A stretch of DNA of 16,571 bases from Anaerolineales bacterium UBA4823. GTDB lineage: Bacteria; Chloroflexota; Anaerolineae; Anaerolineales; UBA4823. Where the stretch lies: assembly GCA_002402275.1 (NCBI GenBank), contig DHFN01000054.1:1-16571 (forward strand), given 5' to 3'. Every line of letters begins with the position of its first letter. The first letter of the stretch is position 1. The translations under genes and the position numbers were made by a program. The notes beneath the pieces are model-generated. The model did not search any database. It saw only the letters and a list, made by a program, of their open reading frames with translations, and had not been told where the DNA came from. Positions 1 to 6,658 of this stretch are shown here, one piece after another.

Positions 1-1
1 T

Positions 2-340
2 TGGATTGAGATTGTTTATCCTGGCATTCCCGGTGGAACGGCGTGGGTTTATTCACCTTTAGTAACACCAGAAGGCTCATTGAGAATTGTTGAACCCCCA
101 CCCACACCAACTCCTAAGACAACCCCTACTGTAAACCCAACTCTAGCAGCTCAATTTATTATCGAAATTCCTCCAACGCGGCTACCTACATTTACTCCAC
201 CATCAGCTTTGGTTTATCCAACATTTACCAGTGAACCTCAAAAACGATTATCCTCCCAGCTTCCAATGGGATTGTTAATTGTTGGTTTAGGTGTGATTGG
301 GTTGTTTGGTACGCTTATTTCGATGCTTAGGGGAAGATGA
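2..340 (+). CDS. 3' end of a surface protein with SH3-like domain, Pro/Thr-rich linker and C-terminal membrane anchor (5' truncated)
   Basis: The reading frame is open from the first bases of the window to TGA at 338-340, so the start lies upstream. The first ~25 visible residues (WIEIVYPGIPGGTAWVYSPL) resemble the end of a bacterial SH3-like domain, where a G..GWV.s. pattern is usual. A Pro/Thr-rich stretch follows (PPPTPTPKTTPT and further TP-rich sequence), typical of an extracellular spacer. Near the C-terminus a hydrophobic helix (about MGLLIVGLGVIGLFGTLIS) ends in a short positive tail (MLRGR), which suggests a membrane anchor with the SH3 part outside. The role is unknown; binding to cell wall or surface polymer is only a guess from the domain. 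The stop codon abuts the stop of smpB on the other strand. Confidence 0.6.
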   Translation, partial: WIEIVYPGIPGGTAWVYSPLVTPEGSLRIVEPPPTPTPKTTPTVNPTLAAQFIIEIPPTRLPTFTPPSALVYPTFTSEPQKRLSSQLPMGLLIVGLGVIGLFGTLISMLRGR

Positions 341-790
341 TCACCTGGATCGGTTCTCGCGTTCCGCCTCGCGTATTGCATCACGCTTAGCAATATCCAG
401 ACGCTTATCATAAAGCTTTTTCCCCTTAGCCAGTGCGATTTCAACTTTAGCTTTGCCATTTTTAAGATAGACCATCGTTGGGATGATGGTTACCCCTTTT
501 TTGCGGGTTTCATCCCATAGTTCACGAATTTCCCTTTTATGAAGGAGAAGACGTTTAGGTCGTTTGGGATCATGCTGAAAATGGCTGGCGCTTTCATAAG
601 GTGCGATATGGGCTTCTAAAAGCCAGGCTTCTTTTCCATCCGTTTGCACATAGGCTTCATTGAGACTAATCTGACCTTTACGAATTGATTTAATTTCGCT
701 GCCTTGGAGTGCAATCCCGGCTTCGTAACGCTCAAGAATAAAATATTCAAAATTTGCTTTTCGATTTCGAGCAATTGGTTTAATATTCAT
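341..790 (-). CDS. smpB: SsrA-binding protein SmpB
   Basis: SmpB binds tmRNA (SsrA) and carries it into the A site of stalled ribosomes for trans-translation. The 149-residue length is usual for the family. The N-terminus carries the family signature (NRKANFEYFILERYEAGIAL followed by QGSEIKSIRKGQ), then the conserved LLEAHIAPYE region. The C-terminus has the basic KGKKLYDKR segment and an Arg-rich tail (IREAERENRSR) that in known SmpB enters the decoding centre. The ATG at 790 lies 6 bases after the stop of the LytR-CpsA-Psr gene, so the two are very likely co-transcribed; only a weak purine stretch serves as ribosome binding site. The tmRNA gene itself was not seen in the window. Confidence 0.96.
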   Translation of the reverse strand: MNIKPIARNRKANFEYFILERYEAGIALQGSEIKSIRKGQISLNEAYVQTDGKEAWLLEAHIAPYESASHFQHDPKRPKRLLLHKREIRELWDETRKKGVTIIPTMVYLKNGKAKVEIALAKGKKLYDKRLDIAKRDAIREAERENRSR

Positions 791-796
791 TACTTC

Positions 797-1765
797 TTAT
801 TTCTTTGGACTTTGAAAAGTGTCAATAACATTATAATTAAACATCTGCTGGATGAGAGGATTAATTAATTCCCAATTAGGAAGTAGGACGTTTGCACCTT
901 GATCAGTAGTATATGAGGTCACCCTATTTCGGTCAATGATTTGAGAGTCAATATTCTTTATTCCACAGCGTACTAAAATTAATCCCATGCGGGGTATCTG
1001 CCAGGCTGGCAGATTGCTATCTATTACTGACAAAGTGGAAGATGCTACTGCTGGGATAAAGCGCCAGTTTATCGGTTTCATTAATTTTTCCAGGATGGAT
1101 TTTATCAATAATTGTCCTTGTGCCATCCGGGAAAAATCGTCAGCACCTTGACGATGGCGGGCAAATGCCAATGCTTTTTCTCCAGTGAGGTGAAAATCTC
1201 CAGCTGTGTAACCGCCCATCGCCTGGTCAAGATGAATATCAACTCCGTCCATAGCATTGATGATCTCCCGGACACCATCAAATCGGATACGGATAAAGTA
1301 TTCAGCTTTAACACCAAAATTTTGGTTGATTGTCTCAATCGTTGCACCAGGACCACTGCCAGGTTGGTTAGCTTCTGCAAAGAAATGGGCGGTATTAATT
1401 CGGTTTTCGCCAACACCGGGTATGGGAACCCATAAATCTCTTGGAATCGAAAGCATTCCTATGTAAGGTCGAACGGAATCGAACCGCATTAACACAATGG
1501 TATCGCTGCGTCCAACAAAACTTCGATGTGGTGCATAATCAATCCCGAGAAACAAGATGGTGGTTTTAATCGGGTAAATAAGATAAAAGAAGACCATCAA
1601 GGCAAGGCAAACTGACAAAAAGATCAAGATACTGCAAGGAAATAAGACCGAAGAACTCCGCTGGCTTTGGGGAGATGTCGAGATTGGGATATTCTTACTC
1701 CGACTATAGGTCCGGCGGGGGGTTGAATTAATTTGTGGATAGGAATTAGAGTTATATTTTGTCAT
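797..1765 (-). CDS. LytR-CpsA-Psr (LCP) family cell-wall glycopolymer transferase
   Basis: LCP proteins transfer undecaprenyl-phosphate-linked glycopolymers onto the cell wall at the outer membrane face. The protein has a Ser/Thr-rich cytoplasmic N-terminus (about residues 1-39), one membrane helix (about 40-64) and an extracytoplasmic LCP domain. Family motifs are visible: GRSDT (R86, D88), LSIPRDLWV (R109, D110), GENRINTAHFF (about 119-129) and FARHRQGADDFSR (R203, R205, D210, R213). These arginines and aspartates bind the lipid pyrophosphate and Mg2+ in characterised members. The 322-residue length is normal. It is the first gene of a two-gene operon with smpB, behind a promoter at 1797-1826. 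No Shine-Dalgarno sequence is evident before the ATG. Its exact polymer substrate cannot be told from sequence. Confidence 0.9.
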   Translation of the reverse strand: MTKYNSNSYPQINSTPRRTYSRSKNIPISTSPQSQRSSSVLFPCSILIFLSVCLALMVFFYLIYPIKTTILFLGIDYAPHRSFVGRSDTIVLMRFDSVRPYIGMLSIPRDLWVPIPGVGENRINTAHFFAEANQPGSGPGATIETINQNFGVKAEYFIRIRFDGVREIINAMDGVDIHLDQAMGGYTAGDFHLTGEKALAFARHRQGADDFSRMAQGQLLIKSILEKLMKPINWRFIPAVASSTLSVIDSNLPAWQIPRMGLILVRCGIKNIDSQIIDRNRVTSYTTDQGANVLLPNWELINPLIQQMFNYNVIDTFQSPKK

Positions 1766-1796
1766 CGTTCTGTTATTTAATAAGGAAATCGAGTAT

Positions 1797-1826
1797 AGTA
1801 TATCCTGTAGTCTTGAAACCAGTCAA
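1797..1826 (-). promoter_or_regulatory. Sigma70-type promoter of the LCP-smpB operon
   Basis: On the minus strand a -35 TTGACT (1826-1821) and a -10 TATACT (1802-1797) are separated by 18 bases, about 32 bases before the ATG at 1765. The -10 lies in a near-palindromic TATAGTATA (1794-1802). On the plus strand this offers a TATAGT that could serve the divergent dehydrogenase gene, but I see no good -35 for it. Confidence 0.65.
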
Positions 1827-1852
1827 TAAAAAATTAATGTTGGAAGGATGTT

Positions 1853-3001
1853 ATGATAACTGAATTTTTTACACCCACGAAAATCATTCTCGGCGAGGGT
1901 GCCATTAATCGGACTGGGGAAATCGTAAAATCTGTTGGCAATAATGGATTAATTGTAAGCAGCCATTCAGGAAGATATAATTCCAAATTGGAAAAACAAC
2001 TTCTTGAGAAGGATGTTCGATATTGCATTTATAAGGTATCGGGAGAACCAACGGTTGAGACCGTTCTACAAGGTTTACAAATAGCTCGACAAAATAAAGT
2101 GGAAGTAGTTGTCGGAATTGGCGGGGGAAGCACCCTGGATACCGCCAAAGCGATTGCAATTCTAATGACTAATTCAGGAGATATCTATAACTATTTGGAA
2201 GTAGTAGGGGAGGGGAAGGTTTTTCAAAATCGGGGCTTACCTAGTATAGCTATACCCACCACAGCAGGAACAGGAACTGAGGTCACGAAAAACGCCGTCA
2301 TTAGTGTTCCAAACGCTAAAGTAAAAGTGAGTTTACGGAGCGAGTGGATGATTCCAAAGATGGCTATCATAGATCCGGAATTGACCTATTGTCTGGAACA
2401 AGAGGTAACTGCCTTTAGCGGGATGGACGCATTAACCCAATTGATTGAACCTTATGTTTGTAATCAACCCAATCCTGTTACTGATCCACTTTGCCGGGAC
2501 GGAATAATGCGTATAGCTAATAATTTTCAGACAGCTTATTATGATGGAACGAATAAGAAAGCTCGTTATAATATGAGTGTTGCCAGTTTATTCAGCGGGA
2601 TGGCTTTAGCAAATGCAAAACTTGGAGCCGTGCATGGTTTTGCTGGGGTATTGGGTGGAATGTATGGAACTCCGCATGGTGAAATCTGTGCGATTTTATT
2701 ACCCCAGGTAATCAAGGTTAACCTGGATATAATAAAGAATAGAGAACCAAACAATGCTGCTTTAACCCGTTATCGCCAGATTGCCAAAATGATATTAAAT
2801 TCAGAAGATGAGCAAGAATTGATCGAATGGATTCTAGATTTAGATAGGAAATTCTCGATCCCAACATTAAGGTCAATCGGAATCCGGCGAGAAGATTTTA
2901 ATGTGATCATTGAAAAAGCTTCCCAAGCAAGCAGTATGAAAGGGAATCCGATTAACTTAAGCGAAAAAGAATTACAAACAATCCTAGAATATGCATATTA
3001 A
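1853..3001 (+). CDS. Iron-containing (group III) alcohol dehydrogenase family protein
   Basis: This is an NAD(P)-dependent, metal-type alcohol or aldehyde oxidoreductase of the Fe-ADH fold: an N-terminal dinucleotide-binding domain and a C-terminal helical metal-binding domain. Visible motifs are GIGGGSTLDTAKAIA (about residues 86-100), IPTTAGTGTEVT, SGMDALTQLIEPYV with D192, and VHGFAGVLGGMYGTPHGEI with H261 and H275. By comparison with lactaldehyde reductase FucO (ligands D196, H200, H263, H277), three of four metal ligands are kept. The usual second ligand His is Gln196 here, and the His after the first HxxxH step is Gly265, so metal use or activity may differ. The ATG at 1853 has GGAAGG 5 bases upstream. 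The 382-residue length is normal. Neighbours give no clue to the substrate. The family is certain, the substrate unknown. Confidence 0.88.
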   Translation: MITEFFTPTKIILGEGAINRTGEIVKSVGNNGLIVSSHSGRYNSKLEKQLLEKDVRYCIYKVSGEPTVETVLQGLQIARQNKVEVVVGIGGGSTLDTAKAIAILMTNSGDIYNYLEVVGEGKVFQNRGLPSIAIPTTAGTGTEVTKNAVISVPNAKVKVSLRSEWMIPKMAIIDPELTYCLEQEVTAFSGMDALTQLIEPYVCNQPNPVTDPLCRDGIMRIANNFQTAYYDGTNKKARYNMSVASLFSGMALANAKLGAVHGFAGVLGGMYGTPHGEICAILLPQVIKVNLDIIKNREPNNAALTRYRQIAKMILNSEDEQELIEWILDLDRKFSIPTLRSIGIRREDFNVIIEKASQASSMKGNPINLSEKELQTILEYAY

Positions 3002-3010
3002 CCAAAAGGG

Positions 3011-3039
3011 TTGACGGAATTCACTTATAAGAATAAAAT
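3011..3039 (+). promoter_or_regulatory. Sigma70-type promoter of rplY
   Basis: TTGACG (3011-3016) and TAAAAT (3034-3039) are spaced by exactly 17 bases, starting 9 bases after the stop codon of the dehydrogenase gene. Transcription would start near 3046, giving a leader of about 95 bases before the rplY ATG at 3140. The leader holds a small hairpin, GGGTG/CACCC (3111-3115 with 3121-3125), just before the ribosome binding site. Confidence 0.65.
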
Positions 3040-3139
3040 GCTCCTCTGAAAGTTTTTTAATGGAACTACGTTATCCGAAATGGTGAAGGTAATCCATGAA
3101 CTATTTTAATGGGTGAGAGGCACCCCCAGGAAGGAAAAA

Positions 3140-3769
3140 ATGGAAAATATCGAATTAAAGGCAACCAAACGCGAGGTAACTGGAAAACAAGTAAAAGCCT
3201 TGCGCAGAGAAGGGAAACTGCCGGCAATCATTTATGGTCGCCATTTATCTCCCTTACCGATCCTGTTAGACTTTCATAATGTGAGCCGGGTTTTACCAGG
3301 CGTAACGAGTTCACAACTAGTTACCGTCAATGTGGATGGCACTAAACATATCGTCTTAGTTCGTGAAAAACAACGTCACCCCGTAAAAGGGAATTTGATT
3401 CATGTGGACTTTCTAGCTGTCTCTATGACGGAAAAATTAAAAGCCAATGTAGTCATTGAAATACAAGGGGAAGCGCCAGCAGTGAAGAATTTTGGAGGTG
3501 TAGTTGTACCGGTGCTTGAGGAGTTAGAGGTGGAGTGTTTACCGAGCGAACTGCCTGAAAAGATCACGGTTGGGCTGACGAATTTGAATAACATCGGTGA
3601 TGCTGTCCACGTAAAGGATTTAGCCCTTCCGAGTGGTGTGGTAGTTTTGACAGATTCCGACGAAGTGGTTGTTCTCGTTAAAGCACCAGGAGTTGAAGAA
3701 GTAGAAGCGGTTGCTGAAGGTGCAGAACCAGAAGTCATCGAAAAGGGGAAGAAAGAAGAAGAAGTTTAG
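3140..3769 (+). CDS. rplY: 50S ribosomal protein L25 (TL5/CTC type)
   Basis: L25 of the long TL5/CTC type binds 5S rRNA in the large ribosomal subunit; members are also induced as general stress proteins in Gram-positives. The protein starts with the family signature (MENIELKATKREVTGKQVKA, then LRREGKLPAIIYG), forms the L25 beta-barrel to about residue 95 (ending near HVDFLAVSM), and continues with the TL5 C-terminal beta domain (about 100-185, GVVVPVLEELEVECLPSELP). It ends in a disordered acidic tail rich in Glu (KGKKEEEV). I chose ATG 3140 because GGAAGG lies 5 bases upstream and the family N-terminus begins there. A longer frame from GTG 3113 would add nine atypical residues and has no ribosome binding site. 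A strong terminator follows at 3791. Confidence 0.95.
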   Translation: MENIELKATKREVTGKQVKALRREGKLPAIIYGRHLSPLPILLDFHNVSRVLPGVTSSQLVTVNVDGTKHIVLVREKQRHPVKGNLIHVDFLAVSMTEKLKANVVIEIQGEAPAVKNFGGVVVPVLEELEVECLPSELPEKITVGLTNLNNIGDAVHVKDLALPSGVVVLTDSDEVVVLVKAPGVEEVEAVAEGAEPEVIEKGKKEEEV

Positions 3770-3790
3770 TATCCTATATATATACCTATT

Positions 3791-3827
3791 AAGAAACTCC
3801 ATAATCCTTTATGGAGTTTCTTGTTTT
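3791..3827 (+). terminator. Rho-independent terminator of rplY, overlapping the 3' end of the convergent NUDIX gene
   Basis: A perfect 14-bp inverted repeat, AAGAAACTCCATAA (3791-3804) and its complement (3809-3822), closes on a TCCT loop and is followed by a T-rich run (TTGTTTT). The right arm is also the last four codons and stop of the minus-strand NUDIX gene. The T-run is on the plus side only, so it should act best on rplY; read from the minus strand the stem is present without a clear T-tract. Confidence 0.85.
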
Positions 3828-4447
3828 AATAAATCAATCAGATCGTAGACAATTTGAGCGCTGGCTCCCCATAAGATTTCTTGATCATAGGGTTCATAAT
3901 AGATTGTGTGAACAACACCAATGGGTTCGGGGAATTGACGGGGAATGATTTTGTAATTTTGCTGATCGGCTAACCAGGTTATGGGGATGCTAAAAAGACG
4001 GGATACCTCGGAAGGATTTGGTTTGAAAGAATACGGATAAGGGATTAACCCTAGAATAGGAGTTATCAGAAAATTGGTTACTGTGAGAAGAGGTGTAACT
4101 TGGCGGGCAACTAAAACCTCTTCTGGCTCGATGCCAATTTCTTCCTTCGCTTCCCGTAAGGCAGTAAATTCCATTGTTGGGTCGTGTTCTTCATGTTTAC
4201 CGCCGGGAAAAGCAACTTGTCCACTATGAAGGTGATGATTTTCCACTCGGTGAATAAACACGAGGCGCCACTCATCTTCAATTTTGATAAATGGTACTAA
4301 GACCGCAGCGGTGAGTGCTGGTTTATCCAAGTGAAATTGACGGGACATAAATTGTATTGGAGAGGGAGGAGTAACACGGACTTTTTTTAACTCCATCCAA
4401 AAATCTTGGTAAGATAGATAGGATAAACGGGATAAGAGATTCGCCAT
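3809..4447 (-). CDS. NUDIX hydrolase, CoA pyrophosphatase-like
   Basis: The protein carries a NUDIX fold of the CoA-pyrophosphatase (NudL/YeaB, UPF0035) type, which cleaves CoA and its derivatives into phosphopantetheine and 3',5'-ADP. The sequence shows the subfamily lead-in HSGQVAFPGG (about residues 74-83 from this start), directly followed by the NUDIX helix with ALREAKEEIGI, whose REAKEE glutamates bind Mg2+. C-terminal ITPILGLIPYPYSF and the GASAQIVYDLI helix also match the subfamily. The start is uncertain: ATG 4447 is used here, while TTG 4462 would add five residues; neither has a good ribosome binding site, so coupling to trmI is likely. It is the last gene of the cysteine desulfurase-mnmA-trmI operon, with no evident functional tie. 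Other NUDIX substrates remain possible. Confidence 0.85.
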   Translation of the reverse strand: MANLLSRLSYLSYQDFWMELKKVRVTPPSPIQFMSRQFHLDKPALTAAVLVPFIKIEDEWRLVFIHRVENHHLHSGQVAFPGGKHEEHDPTMEFTALREAKEEIGIEPEEVLVARQVTPLLTVTNFLITPILGLIPYPYSFKPNPSEVSRLFSIPITWLADQQNYKIIPRQFPEPIGVVHTIYYEPYDQEILWGASAQIVYDLIDLLKQETP

Positions 4448-4465
4448 TTTGGAGATACTCAAATG

Positions 4466-5287
4466 CTATTTATCTTCTTCTGATGGGAGAGTCATTTCAA
4501 GGGTTTTGAACGGTCTAGCGAAAATTAAATAACCCGTATGAGCGATCATCCGATCGGTTGGACGAAAGCGTTCAGGGACGGGCTTATAATAGCGCATTAG
4601 TATTTCACAGACTTCAATAAATCCAAACTGAAAATGATAAAAATCATTAAGTAGTCTACTCACTTGATTTGTCGTTGGAAGGATAGCACCAAAATTGCCA
4701 CCCACCTTTAATGTTTGAACTACCTGTTCTAGATAATCTTGAGGGTTTGGGACATCCAAGAATAACGCATCTGCATTGTTTTCATCAAATCCATCGCCAA
4801 TATCCTTTATTTTAAACGTCACCCGATGATCTAACCCCAAACGGGTAAGATTTTTTTGAGCTAGTTTTTGAGCAGTATCATTGTTATCATAAGAGATGAT
4901 TTTTCCTGAATCGCCAATATACCAAGCCAAGGCAGTAGTTAATGCGCCTGAACCGGTACCTGCTTCGATAACCAGTTGACCTTCTCCGATTCCTAACTTT
5001 AGTAAAACATACCCAATATCTTTTGGATACATGATTTGAGTATTCCTTTTAGTTTCTAAGAGTAAGTCATGGAGAGATGGTTTTAGTAAAAGATAAGTAC
5101 TTCCAATATGAGATGCTACCTCGCTACCCCATGGAATACCGATCAATTGGTCATGGTATATTACTCCGCGATGAGTATGAATTTCTTCGCCCGGTTTTAG
5201 ACGGGTGATAATTTTTTTATTCGAAGGGCTAACCAAGAGTACCAGGTCTCCTTCCTTGGTCATGGTTTTCGCCTCGGTCTTTTCCAT
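4466..5287 (-). CDS. trmI: tRNA (adenine-58-N1)-methyltransferase TrmI
   Basis: TrmI methylates N1 of A58 in the T-loop of tRNAs using S-adenosylmethionine, and stabilises tRNA structure. The N-terminal small beta domain (GDLVLLVSPSNKK, then THRGVIYHDQLIG) is followed by a Rossmann methyltransferase domain with the SAM-binding motif VIEAGTGSGALTTALA (about 106-121). The acidic LFLDVPNPQDYL (D178) sits where family members have their LDxP motif, and the C-terminus has the typical RMIAHTGYLIFARP. The 273-residue length is normal. The ATG at 5287 lies 1 base after the stop of the small membrane protein gene. An internal ATG at 5263 has a GAGG about 8-9 bases upstream and may be the true start, as the family usually begins near GDLVLL. 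It shares an operon with mnmA, another tRNA-modifying enzyme. Confidence 0.92.
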   Translation of the reverse strand: MEKTEAKTMTKEGDLVLLVSPSNKKIITRLKPGEEIHTHRGVIYHDQLIGIPWGSEVASHIGSTYLLLKPSLHDLLLETKRNTQIMYPKDIGYVLLKLGIGEGQLVIEAGTGSGALTTALAWYIGDSGKIISYDNNDTAQKLAQKNLTRLGLDHRVTFKIKDIGDGFDENNADALFLDVPNPQDYLEQVVQTLKVGGNFGAILPTTNQVSRLLNDFYHFQFGFIEVCEILMRYYKPVPERFRPTDRMIAHTGYLIFARPFKTLEMTLPSEEDK

Positions 5288-5288
5288 C

Positions 5289-5558
5289 TCATTTAGTTTC
5301 GATGCGGATTAAACTCAACCAATAACCAATAAACAGACAAGCGATCGCACAGACGGTTGCTGTACCAACTTGAAGTGTGCCAATTTTGATAAAGGTGCTT
5401 TCAAAGCTATTACCAAGGTAGTTACCACTCCAAAAACCAAGCCAGCTTAGAAAAATGTACAAAATTAATCGAGCCCAACTCCCACCCCGCCAAAAGTGAA
5501 ACAAGGCGCCATAAAGAGTTGAGAGGATTATGCCAAGTAAAACCGCTGGGGTAATCAT
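5289..5558 (-). CDS. Small three-helix membrane protein of unknown function
   Basis: I do not recognise this 89-residue protein. It shows three hydrophobic segments, roughly residues 3-21, 30-50 and 58-82. A short basic loop after the first (FHFWRGGSWAR) suggests that loop is cytoplasmic. The second helix has small residues and aromatics (FLSWLGFWSGNYLG). No catalytic motif is visible. The ATG at 5558 has AAGGAG about 9 bases upstream, which lies across the end of mnmA, so it is a true translated gene placed tightly between mnmA (14-base gap) and trmI (1-base gap). Co-transcription with tRNA-modification genes is clear, a shared function is not. Confidence 0.7.
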   Translation of the reverse strand: MITPAVLLGIILSTLYGALFHFWRGGSWARLILYIFLSWLGFWSGNYLGNSFESTFIKIGTLQVGTATVCAIACLFIGYWLSLIRIETK

Positions 5559-5572
5559 AATCAGGATCTCCT

Positions 5573-6655
5573 TTAGTCTTTTTCTTCAGTAATTAAACCT
5601 CCCCCAATACAGCAGTCATTTTGATAAAAAACAGCTGCTTGTCCGGGAGTAATATCATAATAAGGATCATCTAATTGGACTTTAACGATATTATTTTCTT
5701 CAAGGTTGAGATACCCATCCAGGATGGGTGCTTGATAACGCACTTTGATGCCAAGGTGAATGCGTGATTTCTTCGGGATCCCGCTTAGCCAATTTACTCC
5801 ACTTACGGTGAAATCCCTTCTCAGGGTATCCTCTTTATCCCCGACAATTAATGAATTGTTCTCGAGATCTTTTTTCACTACATAGAGTGGCTTAGGAGAG
5901 TGGACACCCAGATTCTTCCGCTGCCCAATAGTATAGAATGCGAGCCCCTTATGTTCACCGAGAAGGTGATGATTTTTATCGTAGATGTTTCCAGGTTGAA
6001 TTGAATTCGGAGCATTGCGCATAAGGAAATCTCGGTAATCTGCTCCGCTTAAAAAACACAGATCCTGGCTATCTTTTCGGATGGCGACGGGCAATTTAAA
6101 TTGAACAGCTAATTGGCGTACCTCTGATTTCAATAAATTTCCAATCGGGAATAGAGTTTTTTCCATTTCTGATTGGTTAAGAACATGGAGGAAATAGGTT
6201 TGATCTTTGGTTTTATCTTTTGCCCTCAGGAGTTGACATTGTTTAGATCTATCACGCTGAATAAGAGCGTAATGACCAGTGGCAAAATAATCTGCCTCCA
6301 TTTCCTTCGCATAGCCGAACAATAATCCCCAACGGATCAACCGATTACACTTTAAACATGGGTTAGGGGTAATTCCCGATTGATAATCTTGGATGAACGA
6401 TGTGACCACTTCATCATAAAATGGTTTTTTTGCATCAACTACATAGAATGGGATATTTAATTGAGCAGCAACCATCTTCGCTAATCTTAATGAATCGGGA
6501 GTACAACAGCGATTTTCAGCCTCATAGCCCTTTTCGCTCCATAATGTGAGCATCATCCCTATTACGGTATAGCCTTGTTCAACTAATAATGCAGCGGAAA
6601 CCGAGCTATCCACCCCACCACTCATTGCAATGACAACTGTTCCTTTCCTTTGCAT
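5573..6655 (-). CDS. mnmA: tRNA-uridine 2-sulfurtransferase MnmA
   Basis: MnmA makes 2-thiouridine at wobble position 34 of tRNA-Lys, -Glu and -Gln by adenylating U34 and replacing the oxygen with sulfur from a persulfide. The PP-loop SGGVDSS (residues 12-18) binds ATP. The catalytic cysteines are C100 in NPCLKC (with C103 forming CxxC) and C200 in KDSQDLCFL, matching C102 and C199 of the E. coli enzyme. GHYA (about 127-130), the central tRNA-binding domain and the C-terminal beta-barrel with GQAAVFY complete the usual 360-residue length. A CxxC plus distant Cys pattern has been linked to an Fe-S cluster in some MnmA proteins; whether that holds here is open. It begins 3 bases after the cysteine desulfurase gene, which is the likely sulfur source. 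Confidence 0.97.
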   Translation of the reverse strand: MQRKGTVVIAMSGGVDSSVSAALLVEQGYTVIGMMLTLWSEKGYEAENRCCTPDSLRLAKMVAAQLNIPFYVVDAKKPFYDEVVTSFIQDYQSGITPNPCLKCNRLIRWGLLFGYAKEMEADYFATGHYALIQRDRSKQCQLLRAKDKTKDQTYFLHVLNQSEMEKTLFPIGNLLKSEVRQLAVQFKLPVAIRKDSQDLCFLSGADYRDFLMRNAPNSIQPGNIYDKNHHLLGEHKGLAFYTIGQRKNLGVHSPKPLYVVKKDLENNSLIVGDKEDTLRRDFTVSGVNWLSGIPKKSRIHLGIKVRYQAPILDGYLNLEENNIVKVQLDDPYYDITPGQAAVFYQNDCCIGGGLITEEKD

Positions 6656-6658
6656 AGA

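Noticed and set aside
1105..1416. Overlapping open frames on both strands within the LCP gene
   Set aside because: They are shadows of the LCP frame, which carries all family motifs.
3400..3738. A 112-residue minus-strand open frame within rplY, rich in Ser and Thr
   Set aside because: It lies wholly antisense to the well-supported L25 gene, its composition mirrors the antisense of Glu/Val codons, and it has no ribosome binding site or recognisable motif.
5341..5349. GCGATCGC palindrome, as in the cyanobacterial HIP1 repeat
   Set aside because: It appears as a single copy here, within the small membrane protein gene; one eight-base match is not evidence for a repeat family.
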